Shown: one piece after another, positions 33,350-45,219 of the stretch
Position numbering within the stretch: position 1 is the stretch's first letter
How the letters are laid out: every line of letters starts with the position of its first letter
Source: Streptomyces vietnamensis
GTDB lineage: Bacteria > Actinomycetota > Actinomycetes > Streptomycetales > Streptomycetaceae
Length of the DNA stretch: 64,000 nt
NCBI RefSeq assembly: GCF_000830005.1
Contig: NZ_CP010407.1
Coordinates: 6,522,001-6,586,000, forward strand
Direction of reading: 5' to 3'
Program-made: the position numbers and the translations under genes
The notes under the pieces: model-generated
What the model saw: only the letters and a program-made list of their open reading frames with translations
What the model was told of the DNA's origin: nothing
Databases searched by the model: none

Positions 33350-35101
33350 TCAGCCGTCCGTCAGGACGATCGCCGACTCGCCGGGGAGGCTGAGGAGGCC
33401 GTCCGCCGCCGGGGCCGCGACCGGGTCCCAGGAGGCCAGGACCCGGTCGCGGCCGTTGGAGCCGAGCGGGATCACCGTCGGCTCCTTGCCCAGGTTCACG
33501 GCCACCCGCAGGTCCCCGCGCCGGAAGACCAGCCAGCGGGCCTCCTCGTCGAAGGCCACCTTCACGCCCGCCAGGTCCGGGTCCGTCAGGTCCGGCAGGG
33601 TGCGGCGCAGCGCGATCAGCTGGCGGTGCCAGGCGAGGAGCCGCTTGTGCGGGTCCCGCTCGCGTTCCGTGCGGTCCAGGACCGAGCGGTCGCGGGTGGC
33701 CGGCTCCTGGGGGTCGGGGACCTCGTCCTCGGACCAGCCGTGCGCCGCGAACTCCCGCTTGCGGCCCCGCCGTACGGCCTCCGCGAGCTCCGGGTCGGTG
33801 TGGTCGGTGAAGTACATCCACGGCGTGCTCGCCCCCCACTCCTCGCCCATGAACAGCATCGGCACCGAGGGACCGGTGAGGACGAGCGTCGCCGCGCAGG
33901 CGAGCAGACCGGGGGAGAGCGAGGCCGAAAGGCGGTCGCCGAGCGCCCGGTTGCCGATCTGGTCGTGCGTCTGGGCGTACCCCAGGAAGCGGTGGGCGGG
34001 GGTGCGCTCCCGGTCCACCGGACGCCCGTGGTGGCGGCCGCGGAAGGACGAGTACGTGCCGTCGTGGAAGAAGACGCGGGTGAGCGTCTTCGCGAGCGCC
34101 GCCATCGGAGCGCGCGCGAAGTCGCCGTAGTAGCCCTGCGATTCGCCCGTCAGGGCGGCGTGAAGGGCGTGGTGGAAGTCGTCGTTCCACTGGGCGTGCA
34201 CGCCGAGGCCGCCGAGCGTGCGCGGGGTGGTCGTGCGCGGGTCGGCGAGGTCGGACTCGGCGATCAGGAAGTGCTGGCGGCCCTGCTCCTTCGCCAACTC
34301 GTCCACGGCGGCGGACAGTTCCTCCAGGAAGGTCAGCGCCCGCGTGTCGGCCAGGGCGTGCACCGCGTCGAGCCGCAGCCCGTCGATCCGGTAGTCCCGC
34401 AGCCAGGCGAGCGCGCTCCCCAGGAAGTACGCCCGCACCTCGTCCGAACCCGGCGCGTCCAGGTTCACCGCCGCACCCCACGGCGTGTGGTGGGTCTCCG
34501 TGAAGTACGGGCCGAAGGACGGCAGATGGTTGCCGGACGGGCCCAGGTGGTTGTACACCACGTCGAGGACCACGCCCATGCCGAGCCCGTGCGCCGTGTC
34601 CGTGAACCGCTTCAGCGCCTCGGGACCGCCGTACGGCTCGTGGACCGCCCACGGTGCCACCCCGTCGTACCCCCAGCCCCGCACCCCGGGGAACGGGCAC
34701 AGCGGCATCAGCTCCACATGGGTGATGCCGAGGCCCGCGAGCTCCCCGAGGCGCGCGGCCGCCGCGTCGAGCGTGCCCTCCGGGGTGAAGGTGCCGACGT
34801 GCAGCTCGTACAGGACGGCGCCGCGCAGCCGCAGCCGCGGGGACTCGTGGCGCCAGGCGTACGCCGAGTGGTCGACGACCGCGCTCAGGCCGTCGGGCCC
34901 GTCGGGGAGCCGGCGCGAGCGCGGGTCGGGCAGCACGTGCCCGCCGTCGAGCGAGAAGCCGTACCGGTCGCCGTCCCCGGCGGGCACCACGCCCGACCAC
35001 CAGCCGTCCCGTTCGGCGTCCCGGTCCAGGGGATGGACGGAGCCGTTCAGCTCCAGCGTCACCCGGTCACGGGCGCTCGGCGCCCACACCTCGAAGAGCA
35101 C
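33350..35101 (-). CDS. treZ: Malto-oligosyltrehalose trehalohydrolase
   Basis: 583 aa from GTG 35101 (GAGGGG at good spacing; the open frame upstream lies in another gene's antisense). TreZ of glycoside hydrolase family 13 releases trehalose from maltooligosyl-trehalose. An N-terminal CBM48-like domain (LFEVWAPSARDRVTLEL) precedes the barrel: YELHVGTFTPEGT, WGYDGVAPWAVHEPYGGPE, DVVYNHLGPSGNH, nucleophile Asp in IDGLRLDAVHAL, acid Glu in HFLIAESDL, and AQTHDQIGNR. Its pathway partners treY and glgX are 4 and 8 kb away on the same strand. Confidence 0.95.
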   Translation of the reverse strand: MLFEVWAPSARDRVTLELNGSVHPLDRDAERDGWWSGVVPAGDGDRYGFSLDGGHVLPDPRSRRLPDGPDGLSAVVDHSAYAWRHESPRLRLRGAVLYELHVGTFTPEGTLDAAAARLGELAGLGITHVELMPLCPFPGVRGWGYDGVAPWAVHEPYGGPEALKRFTDTAHGLGMGVVLDVVYNHLGPSGNHLPSFGPYFTETHHTPWGAAVNLDAPGSDEVRAYFLGSALAWLRDYRIDGLRLDAVHALADTRALTFLEELSAAVDELAKEQGRQHFLIAESDLADPRTTTPRTLGGLGVHAQWNDDFHHALHAALTGESQGYYGDFARAPMAALAKTLTRVFFHDGTYSSFRGRHHGRPVDRERTPAHRFLGYAQTHDQIGNRALGDRLSASLSPGLLACAATLVLTGPSVPMLFMGEEWGASTPWMYFTDHTDPELAEAVRRGRKREFAAHGWSEDEVPDPQEPATRDRSVLDRTERERDPHKRLLAWHRQLIALRRTLPDLTDPDLAGVKVAFDEEARWLVFRRGDLRVAVNLGKEPTVIPLGSNGRDRVLASWDPVAAPAADGLLSLPGESAIVLTDG

Positions 35102-35153
35102 GGGAATCCCCTCGTCGACGGTCAGCCAATGGTCAGCGCGACCATCCTGGCAG

Positions 35154-36155
35154 TCAGGACCCCGACGCGCCCGGCGCGTCCCACACGTAGTTGATCGCGT
35201 GCTCGAACGCCACGTAGCCCGCGCGGGCGAAGGACGCCGCCATCGGCACGTTCCCCAGGTCCGTCGCCGCCCGGATCCGGGGCACGTCGACGGCGGCCAG
35301 GATCCGGGTCCCCTCCGCCAGGATGTCGTCGATGTACCCCTGCCCGCGGTGGGCGGGCAGCACACCGATGTACGCGATGGTGTGGTGGTAGTTGTTCCGC
35401 GCCGGGATGACGAAGCCGACCGGCTCGCCGCTCTCCGGCAGCCGGGCGATCCGCCACCACTCGCGCGGCGAGGAGTAGTGCGCGAGCTCCTCGTCGTAGT
35501 GCAGCTCGGCCGCCTCCCGCGCCGACAGGCCCGAGGCCAGATCGGCCTGCCCGTGCGCGTCGAGCGTGCCCTCCAGCACCGGCGTCATCAGCGCGAGCAG
35601 GTCCTCCCGGTCCCGCACGGGACGGAACTCCAGGCGGCCCTTCGGCTCCGGTACGGGGGTGCCGGGCCGCCACTCCAGACGCAGCCGCTCGACCAGCGGG
35701 CGGGCGCCCGTGCGCTCCAGGACGGCGAACAGGCCCTCCAGGAGGGCCCTGGTCTCCGGGACCTCGCGCCAGTCCGCCGGCAGGAACCGCCCGAACTCGG
35801 GGCGCCGCGCACCCGCCGGGACCACCGCGGCCGTCGCCGTCTCCAGGAGCCGCAGACCGACCTCGGCGCGCTCGTCCGCGTCCAGGTCGGGTGCGAGGTC
35901 GAAGAAGTCGAGCGCCTGCGGCTCGGCGCCCGCGGCGTGGGTCCACCAGGCGAGCCGGCCGAGCAGTCGGTCGCCGTCGAGCGCCACCCACATCCAGGCG
36001 GGGAGGCGGCGGCCGGTGGCGAGGTCGTCGGCGAGCTCGTGGTCGAGCGAGTAGGTGAGGCGGAGGAACAGGTCGAGTTCCTCGGGCCCGGCGAGCGGGC
36101 GGATGACGAGGTCGGTGGCGGACGACGAAGCGGACGGTGAAGGAGACGTGGTCAC
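35154..36155 (-). CDS. GNAT-family N-acetyltransferase
   Basis: The 333-aa protein has two GNAT-like halves. The C-terminal one is clear: PVGFVIPARNNYHHTIAYIG, VLPAHRGQGYIDDIL (acetyl-CoA loop R-G-Q-G-Y), and AATDLGNVPMAASFARAGYV. The N-terminal half (LVIRPLAGPEELDLFLRLTY) lacks a good CoA loop. The substrate is unknown. It lies 52 bases upstream of treZ on the same strand and may be co-transcribed. Confidence 0.88.
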   Translation of the reverse strand: MTTSPSPSASSSATDLVIRPLAGPEELDLFLRLTYSLDHELADDLATGRRLPAWMWVALDGDRLLGRLAWWTHAAGAEPQALDFFDLAPDLDADERAEVGLRLLETATAAVVPAGARRPEFGRFLPADWREVPETRALLEGLFAVLERTGARPLVERLRLEWRPGTPVPEPKGRLEFRPVRDREDLLALMTPVLEGTLDAHGQADLASGLSAREAAELHYDEELAHYSSPREWWRIARLPESGEPVGFVIPARNNYHHTIAYIGVLPAHRGQGYIDDILAEGTRILAAVDVPRIRAATDLGNVPMAASFARAGYVAFEHAINYVWDAPGASGS

Positions 36156-36291
36156 GTCGTGTTTCCCCCTGGGGATCTCTGTGATGAGGACGGCAGACCG
36201 TAACAGCGGTCCCGCCGCGACCGGTACAGGGTTTTCCCAGGTCCGGGGTCCTTCTGGACACTTCGGGCCCGACGGGCCGACAATCTCGGAT

Positions 36292-36840
36292 GTGACGACC
36301 CCTTTCGAGCTTCCGGCGAACTCCCCTCGGCTGACCGACGCCGAGCGGGACCGCGCGCTGGGGCTGCTCCGTGAGGGCGCCGCTCAGGGCCGCCTCTCGC
36401 ACGACACCTTCCTCTTCCGGATGGAGCGCGCGCTCCAGGCCCGCCGGCCCGACGAACTCGCCCTGCTCACCGCCGACCTGAGGACCGAGGGCACCTGGAC
36501 CCGGCGGGTGGTCGGCGCGGTCGAGAAGATGTCCGCGTTCACGGCACGGATCGGGCGGGCCTGGACCGCGGAGCGGCTGCCGAAGCTGCTCCTGCCGCAC
36601 CCCGGCCCGTACCCGCTGCGGATCGGGCGCGACCCGGTCAACGGGCTGCGGCTCAGCCACGAGACGGCCTCCCGGCTGCACGCCGAGCTCTCGCTGCAGG
36701 GCGGGACGTGGGTGCTGCGCGACCTCGGCTCGACGAACGGCACGACCGTCAACGGGCGGCGGGTCACCGGCGCCGTGGCGGTGCGGCCGGGGGACGTGGT
36801 CGGCTTCGGCCAGATGTCGTTCCGGCTGTCGCAGAACTGA
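36292..36840 (+). CDS. DUF1707 and FHA-domain protein
   Basis: 182 aa from GTG 36292; CAATCT 5 bases upstream fits a leaderless start. The N-terminus is a DUF1707 domain (LTDAERDRALGLLREGAAQG, LSHDTFLFRMERALQARRPD, ELALLTADL). The C-terminus is an FHA domain: LRIGRDPVNGLRLSHETASR then LHAEL, and LRDLGSTNGTTVNGRRV, with the phospho-Thr-binding R/S and N residues. FHA domains read Ser/Thr kinase output; a kinase is not in this window. Confidence 0.9.
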   Translation: MTTPFELPANSPRLTDAERDRALGLLREGAAQGRLSHDTFLFRMERALQARRPDELALLTADLRTEGTWTRRVVGAVEKMSAFTARIGRAWTAERLPKLLLPHPGPYPLRIGRDPVNGLRLSHETASRLHAELSLQGGTWVLRDLGSTNGTTVNGRRVTGAVAVRPGDVVGFGQMSFRLSQN

Positions 36841-36970
36841 ATCGCACGACGTGGACGTTCACCCGTTCGGCGGTATGCGGCGGGCGGTGGGGCCCGCGTG
36901 ATGATGGGCTGGGCAGACGCGCGCCACGATCTCCGGCCGCGGCACCCACCGCCGATCGACAGGGGGCGCG

Positions 36971-38149
36971 ATGAGCGACGAGCCGAAGCGGGGCACGGAG
37001 AACGGCCTGCCTTCCGAGGACCCCCGGACGCGACTGCCGTCTTCCGGGGACCCCCGGACGCGACCGCTGTCTTCCGGGGACCCCCGGACGCGACCGCTGT
37101 CTTCCGGGGACCCCTGGACACGACTGCCGTCGATGGCACCGGCGCCGCCGCCGACCGCCGCCACGGAGCACCCCGTCCCCGGTCGCGTACGGACCCTCGC
37201 CGATCCGGCCGCCGCCGGACCCGTCCCGCCCGGCGGGCGGACCGTCGCGCCCAGCCCCCTCGACCCCGGCGCCTCCCGCGACCCGCACAGGATCCACCGG
37301 ACCCTGCGCGAGGAGTTCCCGCTCACGTACGACCCGCTGCTGCGGGCCTGGGTCCTCAGCCGGTACGCGGACGTGGCCGCCGCCCTCACCGACGAGCGCT
37401 TCACGCACGGGCACCGGCCCGGCGACCCGCCGTGCGCGCGGGCCCACGTCGACGTCGACGTCGAGGCCCTGCGCGCGGTCACCGAACGAACGGCCTACGT
37501 CCTGGCCCGCCGGATCGCCGAGCGACCCCAGGCCGACCTGGTCGCCGACTTCTGCCACTGGCTGCCCGCCGGCACCGTCGCCGCGGCCGTCGGCGTGCCC
37601 TACCGCGACATGATGCGGCTCGTACGGGGCCGGGCGGCGGGCGCGCTCGCGGGGGAGTGCGGCGGCCAGATCGCCGTACGGGAGAAGGCGCTCGCCTCCT
37701 TCCTCGGCAACGTCCTGGACGACCCCGACCAGGTCGCCGCCCTCCGCGACGCGCCCGCCGGTCTCGTCGCACGCGCCTGGACCGAGTCTCTGCGCCGGGA
37801 CCCGCCCGTGCAGATCGCCGTGCGCCGCACCGCCGCCGAGGTGCCGGTGAGCGGCGGGATCATCCCGGCGGGCGCGTCCGTCGCGCTGCTCGTCGGCTCG
37901 GCGGGGCGCGACCCGGAACGCTTCCGCGAGCCGGACCGTTTCGATCCCTTTCGCAACGACCCGGGCCAGCTCACCTACGGTCCCGGCTTCTGCCCGGCGG
38001 TCCTCCTCGCCGGTCTCGAAGCGGAGTACGCCCTGCGCGCGCTGTTCACGGCGATGCCCCGGCTGCGTCTCGCCGACGGCTTCCGCCCCATGTCAACGGG
38101 CCTCATCACCCGCGCTCCCCGCAGTCTCATCGTCCGGCCGGGCGGCTGA
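36971..38149 (+). CDS. Aberrant cytochrome P450-like protein
   Basis: The 392-aa protein has a disordered N-terminus made of four decapeptide repeats (codons about 14-54). The P450 fold is recognisable: LREEFPLTYDPLLRAWVLSR, YADVAAALTDERFTHGH, K-helix ESLRRDPPVQ (ExxR present), and DPERFREPDRFDPFR. Three departures stand out. The usual heme loop F-G-x-G-x-H-x-C is shortened to YGPGFCP (C341), so the conserved His is absent. The I-helix A/G-G-x-E/D-T-T motif is absent. The middle region is about 60 residues short. Cys is kept, so heme binding is possible, but normal oxygen activation is doubtful. No redox partner is nearby. Confidence 0.7.
   Translation: MSDEPKRGTENGLPSEDPRTRLPSSGDPRTRPLSSGDPRTRPLSSGDPWTRLPSMAPAPPPTAATEHPVPGRVRTLADPAAAGPVPPGGRTVAPSPLDPGASRDPHRIHRTLREEFPLTYDPLLRAWVLSRYADVAAALTDERFTHGHRPGDPPCARAHVDVDVEALRAVTERTAYVLARRIAERPQADLVADFCHWLPAGTVAAAVGVPYRDMMRLVRGRAAGALAGECGGQIAVREKALASFLGNVLDDPDQVAALRDAPAGLVARAWTESLRRDPPVQIAVRRTAAEVPVSGGIIPAGASVALLVGSAGRDPERFREPDRFDPFRNDPGQLTYGPGFCPAVLLAGLEAEYALRALFTAMPRLRLADGFRPMSTGLITRAPRSLIVRPGG
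37011..37130. repeat. Four 30-base tandem repeats at the P450-like gene's 5' end
   Basis: Units at 37011-37040, 37041-37070, 37071-37100 and 37101-37130 share CTTCCGGGGACCCCCGGACG and differ by a few substitutions; the middle two are identical. Each is 10 codons, so copy changes preserve the frame and only lengthen the Ser/Asp/Pro/Arg-rich tail. Confidence 0.93.
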
Positions 38150-38230
38150 GCGACCCCCTTCGGCGCTGCTAGGGTGACGTGCGCCCGTCAACCGGACGCT
38201 CGAACCACCACTTTCCACGGGGATTCACAT

Positions 38231-38725
38231 ATGAATATGCGTCATGTCCGCGCCATCGCCGTCTTCGGCATCGCGGTCGTCGCCCTGACCGGTGCCCGCG
38301 GCTCGCACGGCGGCAGCTGCGGCGGCGGCCACAGCTCCGGCAGCCACAGCGGCAGCAACCACGGCGACGACCACGACGGCACCTCGGGCAGCAGCGCCGG
38401 CGGCTCCGTCTCCGGCAGCACCGGCAGCGCCGACAAGGCCATCCGCGACCTGACCATCGACTCGTGCAAGTACGACCCGGCGACCAAGAACCTGGTCGCC
38501 CGGATCACCGTGAAGAACGACAACACCTTCGACTACGACTACAGCTTCACGATGAAGTTCACCGGCGAGACGGGCGCCGGCGTCGTCCCCGTCACCGCGA
38601 CGACGACCGCCGTCGCGGTCGCCGCCGGCGCCTCCAAGGGCGTCGACGTGTCCGCTCGGTACCCCGGAACCGGCGACGCCTCCGAGTACACCGAGTGCGT
38701 GGTCACGCGGGCGTCCCGCTCCTGA
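38231..38725 (+). CDS. Small secreted protein with Gly/Ser/His-rich linker
   Basis: 164 aa from ATG 38231 (GGGG upstream; -10-like TAGGGT at 38169-38174). The signal peptide (VRAIAVFGIAVVALTGARG) leads into a Gly/Ser/His/Asp stretch (GSCGGGHSSGSHSGSNHGDD), which could bind metal. The folded end has a beta-sandwich look: IDSCKYDPATKNLVARITVK, NDNTFDYDYSFTMKF and TECVV, with two Cys. No family is recognised. Its 3' end overlaps the convergent membrane gene by 23 bases. Confidence 0.72.
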   Translation: MNMRHVRAIAVFGIAVVALTGARGSHGGSCGGGHSSGSHSGSNHGDDHDGTSGSSAGGSVSGSTGSADKAIRDLTIDSCKYDPATKNLVARITVKNDNTFDYDYSFTMKFTGETGAGVVPVTATTTAVAVAAGASKGVDVSARYPGTGDASEYTECVVTRASRS

Positions 38726-39266
38726 CCTCGGACGCCGCTGCGGCCGGGGTCGTACGGCCCGGCCGCAGCACCGAGGCGAGCAGGAGGACGCCGGGGAGCA
38801 CTCCGGCGACGGTCCTGATCGCGACGACCGGGGCGTCGAACGCCGCCAGGACCAGGCCCGCCGCGCCGCAGGCCGCGATCGACGCTCCCAGCACATGGAG
38901 CGCGGGCCTGCGCCAGGCGACCGCGAGGCCGGAGAAGTGCACGCCGACTACGAAGGCGATCCAGCCCACGGACGCCTCCGGGGCGTGCAGCACTCGGGCG
39001 ATCACGAAGAGCCCGGCCGCGAGCCCGGCGGCCTCGGCCGCCACCACGTACCAGTAGCGCCGGCCGAATCGGGTGCCGGATTCACCCGATGCGGCCGGCG
39101 GTGCCTGGCCGCCGCGCCGCCCGAAGACGGCCACCCAGAGGAACGCGGCGAGGGACAGCAGGCGCAGCGGCACGGCGACCGCCGTCGGCAGGGCGACCGC
39201 GTTGGCCTGGATGAACACGAGTCCGAACGCGGCACCGATGATCCGCCCGGTCTGATCTTTCGTCAT
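38703..39266 (-). CDS. Integral membrane protein, unknown function
   Basis: The 187-aa protein has about five hydrophobic segments (IIGAAFGLVFIQANAVALP, LLSLAAFLWVAVFG, YWYVVAAEAAGLAAGLFVIA, VGWIAFVVGVHFSGLAVAW, LHVLGASIAACGAAGLVLAAF) and a short basic loop. The N-terminal KDQTGRIIGAAFG pattern occurs in small Streptomyces membrane proteins. It lies 57 bases upstream of treY on the same strand. Confidence 0.75.
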   Translation of the reverse strand: MTKDQTGRIIGAAFGLVFIQANAVALPTAVAVPLRLLSLAAFLWVAVFGRRGGQAPPAASGESGTRFGRRYWYVVAAEAAGLAAGLFVIARVLHAPEASVGWIAFVVGVHFSGLAVAWRRPALHVLGASIAACGAAGLVLAAFDAPVVAIRTVAGVLPGVLLLASVLRPGRTTPAAAASEVRSGTPA

Positions 39267-39323
39267 GATCGTCAGCTTGTCATGGTCGTGGCATCGAGCT
39301 TCATCCCACCCGGGCTTCGCGGT

Positions 39324-41651
39324 TCACTCCACCCGGGTCAGCAACGCCACCGGCCGCTCCTCGAACAGCTCCGCCAGCTTGACCTCCGTCGCCGGTCCTC
39401 CCGTGAACTCCCGTACGCCGTCGAGCGCGTCGGCCCAGCGCCCCTCGGGCAGCACCAGCTCGGTGTCCTGCCAGCCGCCCGCCTGGGCGAGCCGCAGGGA
39501 GAGCCGGGTCACGGCCGTGAGCACCCGGCCGGAGCGGGCGAAGGCCAGGCAGTGCGCGGCCGCCGGGCCCTCCGCCCTCAGCGGGACGTACGTGCCGCCG
39601 GGACCGAAGGCCTCCGGGTGCGCCCGCCGCAGCCGCAGCGCCGCCCGGACCAGGGCGGTCCGCTCGTCCTCCGGGCCGACCGCGAACGGCGCCCGGTTGT
39701 CCGGGTCGACGAGCGCCCGGTACTCCCGCTCCGTGTTCTGGTACAGCTCCGGCACCCCCGGCATCGTCAGCTGTGCGAGCGCGGCGCCGAGCGCGTGCGC
39801 CCGGATGTGCGGCTCCAGGGCGAAGGCCGCCTCCGAGGCCGCCCGGAGCGGGATCCGGCCGGGCCCGGCCGCCGCGAACTCGGCCACCGCCCGCTCGTAC
39901 TCCTCGTCCGGCTCGGTCCAGCTGGTCCGCAGCCCCGCCTCCCGTACGGACTTGAGGATCGCGGGAACCAGCCGGTCCGGGTCCGGGACGCCGAAGCCGA
40001 AGGCCGTCTGCCAGGCCGTCCACGCCACGTGCGCGTCGGGCGCGGGCACCCCGGCGACCTCCGCGAGGAGCTCCGCCCACACCTCCGGGCACTGGGAGAG
40101 CACCGCGATCCCGGCCCGGACGTCCGCGCTGCGCTTGGTGTCGTGCGTGGAGAGGACCGTGCCGGTGGCCGGCCAGTCCCGGGCGATCCGCTCGCAGTAC
40201 GCGTGGAATTCCTCCACCGGCACCGCCGGGCGGCCCGCGTCCCCGCCGACCTCGTTCGCCGAGAGCAGCGGCGTGTACCGGTAGAAGGCGGTGTCCTCCA
40301 CGGACTTGGCCCGCAGCGCGGACGAGGTCTGCGCGAACCGCGCCCGGAACGCCCGGTGTTCGGGCCCGTCCCCCCGTGCCCCGAGCGCCAGGTCCCGTAC
40401 GAGGTCGACCGCCGCCGCCTCCTCCGGCACCGCGAACGCCGCCTTCGCGCCGCGCGCCGCCTCCGGGGTCAGCACCTCCTCGCCGCCTGTCCGGTAGGGG
40501 CGGTAGACGGGGACGCGGACGAGGAGCTCCCGGACCGCGGTGCGCAGTGCCCAGGGCGCGTGGTCCCGGAGTGCGGGGTCGGCGGCGCAGATCCGGCCGG
40601 CGATCCGGGTCAGCGCGGCCGTCTCGGCGGCCAGGTCATGGGTGACCACCTCGTACGCGGCGCGCCGCTCGGTCGCCTCCCAGCGGCCGCCCCTGTCCCC
40701 GGCCTTCCCGACGAACTCCCGGTAGACGTCGGCGAGTTCGTCGGCGCCGATCGGGTCGGTGAACACCCCGTCGAGCTGTCGAAGGGCGTCGTACCCGGTG
40801 GTGCCCGCGACCGGCCAGGCGGCGGGCAGCGTCTCCGCGCCCGTGAGGATCTTCTCGACGACCGTCCAGCAGCGCCCGCCGGTCGCCGCCGCCAGCTCCT
40901 CCAAGTAGCCCTGCGGGTCGGCCAGTCCGTCCGGGTGGTCGATGCGCAGCCCCTCGATCACCCCGTCCGCGACCAGTTCCACGATCTTCGCGTGGCTCGC
41001 CGCGAACACCTCGGGGTCCTCCACCCGCACCCCGATGAGCTCCGAGACGGTGAAGAAGCGGCGGTAGCCGAGCTCGGTGCGGGCGAGCCGCCACCAGCCG
41101 AGCCGGTACCACTGGGCGTCGAGCAGCTCGTCCAGCGGCAGCCCCTCGGTGCCGGGACGGAGCGGGAACTCCTGGCCGTCCAGGTGCAGGGAGCCGTCCG
41201 CGACCCGGAACCGGTCCCGTACCTCCGGGAGCCGCGCGGGCAGCACCGGCAGCAGCACCCGGCCGTCCCCGGCCCGCCAGTCGATGTCGAACCAGCGGGC
41301 GTACGGCGAGTCCGGGCCGTCGCGGAGCACGGCGCGCAGCGCGTGGTTGTGGCGCGGGGAGGCCGCCATGTGGTTGGGCACCAGGTCCACGACGAGCCCG
41401 AGACCGTGCGCCCGCGCGGTCGCCGCGAGCGCCCGCAGCCCCTCCTCGCCGCCCAGTTCGGCCCGTACGGACCGGTGGTCGGTGACGTCGTAGCCGTGGG
41501 TCGAGCCGGGCACCGCCTCCAGGACCGGCGAGAGGTGCAGGTGCGAGACCCCGAGGCCGGCCAGATACGGCACGGCGCGCTCGGCGGCCGCGAAGGGGAA
41601 CTCCGGCTGGAGCTGCAGCCGGTAGGTCGCGGTGGGTGGAATGGGCGTCAT
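39324..41651 (-). CDS. treY: Malto-oligosyltrehalose synthase
   Basis: The 775-aa GH13 enzyme converts the reducing-end linkage of maltodextrin to alpha-1,1, making maltooligosyl-trehalose for TreZ. The start MTPIPPTATYRLQLQPEFPF is typical. Conserved blocks: LGVSHLHLSPVLEAVPGSTH, GLVVDLVPNHMA, GLRIDHPDGLADPQGY (nucleophile Asp), WTVVEKILTGAE (acid Glu), VSTHDTKRSADVRAR-like LSTHDTKRSADV, and LTMPGVPELYQ. The open frame upstream of ATG 41651 is antisense to the MFS gene. Gene order treZ, GNAT ... treY ... glgX is dispersed but all on the minus strand. Confidence 0.95.
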   Translation of the reverse strand: MTPIPPTATYRLQLQPEFPFAAAERAVPYLAGLGVSHLHLSPVLEAVPGSTHGYDVTDHRSVRAELGGEEGLRALAATARAHGLGLVVDLVPNHMAASPRHNHALRAVLRDGPDSPYARWFDIDWRAGDGRVLLPVLPARLPEVRDRFRVADGSLHLDGQEFPLRPGTEGLPLDELLDAQWYRLGWWRLARTELGYRRFFTVSELIGVRVEDPEVFAASHAKIVELVADGVIEGLRIDHPDGLADPQGYLEELAAATGGRCWTVVEKILTGAETLPAAWPVAGTTGYDALRQLDGVFTDPIGADELADVYREFVGKAGDRGGRWEATERRAAYEVVTHDLAAETAALTRIAGRICAADPALRDHAPWALRTAVRELLVRVPVYRPYRTGGEEVLTPEAARGAKAAFAVPEEAAAVDLVRDLALGARGDGPEHRAFRARFAQTSSALRAKSVEDTAFYRYTPLLSANEVGGDAGRPAVPVEEFHAYCERIARDWPATGTVLSTHDTKRSADVRAGIAVLSQCPEVWAELLAEVAGVPAPDAHVAWTAWQTAFGFGVPDPDRLVPAILKSVREAGLRTSWTEPDEEYERAVAEFAAAGPGRIPLRAASEAAFALEPHIRAHALGAALAQLTMPGVPELYQNTEREYRALVDPDNRAPFAVGPEDERTALVRAALRLRRAHPEAFGPGGTYVPLRAEGPAAAHCLAFARSGRVLTAVTRLSLRLAQAGGWQDTELVLPEGRWADALDGVREFTGGPATEVKLAELFEERPVALLTRVE

Positions 41652-42960
41652 GCGAACGTACGTACCCCGCCGGAGGGCTTCTGTGTCATCGCCCCATGCA
41701 CCCGTTCGAGTGCATCGCGTTACGTTCGCGTGATGCTCCGGATGTATCGCGACACGCTGTCCCTGCTCGGACCGGCCCTGCCGGTCGTCTCGTTCCTCGG
41801 CCGGCTGCCCACCGCCATGTGCCAGCTCGGCAGCCTGCTCCTGGTCGCCGAGACGAGCGGCTCGCTCGCCACCGCCGGCCTCACGGGCGGCGCGCTCGCC
41901 GCCGGACAGACCGTCGCCGGGCCCGTCATCGGCCGGCTCGCCGACCGGCGCGGCCAGCGCGGCGTCGTCCTCGCGGCCTCCCTCGCCAACGCGGTCGCCG
42001 TCACCGCCCTGGTCCTCGCCGCCCTCGCCGACGCCCCGACCGGCCCGCTCATGGCGCTCGGGGCGCTCGCCGGGGCCACCGTCCCGCAGGTCGGGCCGCT
42101 CGCCAGGACCCGCTCCGTGGCCCTCGCCCGCCGGTCGGGCGCGGACGACCGGCTCGTCGGCGCGGTGCTCTCCTTCGAGGGCACCCTCGACGAGGTCTCC
42201 TTCGTCCTCGGCCCGGCCCTCGTCGGCCTCGCCGCCGCCCTCGCCCACCCGGCCGCCGCGCTCCTCCTGGCGGCGCTGCTGCTCGCCGTCTGCGGCACCG
42301 CCTTCGCGCTCCACCCGACGGCCCGGGCGACCGCCCCCGAAGCGCCGGCGGCGGCCACCGGCGAGGGAGCCGCTTCCACCCGTACGAGTGCCGCCGAACG
42401 GACGAGGCTGCCGGGATCCGCGTACGCCCTGCGCGTCACGATGGTCCTCCAGGGCGCCATGTTCGGCGCCTCGCAGGCCGGGATCACCGCCCTCACCGAG
42501 GAGCTCGGCGTCCCCGCCCAGGCCGGGCTCGTCTACGCCGCCATGGGCGTCATGAGCGCCGCCGTCGGCCTCTCCATGGCCGCCGTGCCCGCCCGCATCG
42601 GGCTCACGACCCGCTGGCGGGCCGCGACCGCCGGGCTCGTCGTCCTCTCCGTACCGCTGCTGTTCGTCGGCTCCCTGGGCGCGCTGTACGCGGTCGTCGT
42701 CGTCCTCGGCGCCGCCTACGCCCCGCACCTGATCACCGTCTTCGGGCTCACCGAGCGGACCGTGCCGGCCGCCCGGCTCGCCGAGTCGATGGCCTTCCTC
42801 ACCAGCGGGATCGTGGGCGGCCAGGCCCTCGCCCTCGCCGTCTCCGGCCGGCTCGCCGAGGGCGAGGGCGCCCCCGCCGCCTTCGCGGTGGCGGTGGGGG
42901 CGGCCGTGGCCTGCGCGGTCCTCTCCTGGTCGGTACGGGTCAAGGCCCCCGTACGCGTGC

Positions 42961-45081
<2,121 letters not shown>

Positions 45082-45219
45082 GGATACGACTCTTCCTCTT
45101 CTGTCCGGGTTTTGTAGGTCTTCTTCGGCCAGATCCTGCCCGAAAGAGGGGCAACCTCCTAGGACTTCGCCCCGTCCTACCGGGTGACCGCAGGCCAAGA
45201 GGGGGAAAGAGGGGGAAGT

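Noticed and set aside
37011..37130. Short regular repeats as a CRISPR array
   Set aside because: Units are directly adjacent with no spacers and are coding; there are no cas genes.
36971..38149. P450 as a marker of a secondary-metabolite cluster
   Set aside because: No polyketide, peptide synthetase or terpene gene is near, and the P450 lacks key motifs.
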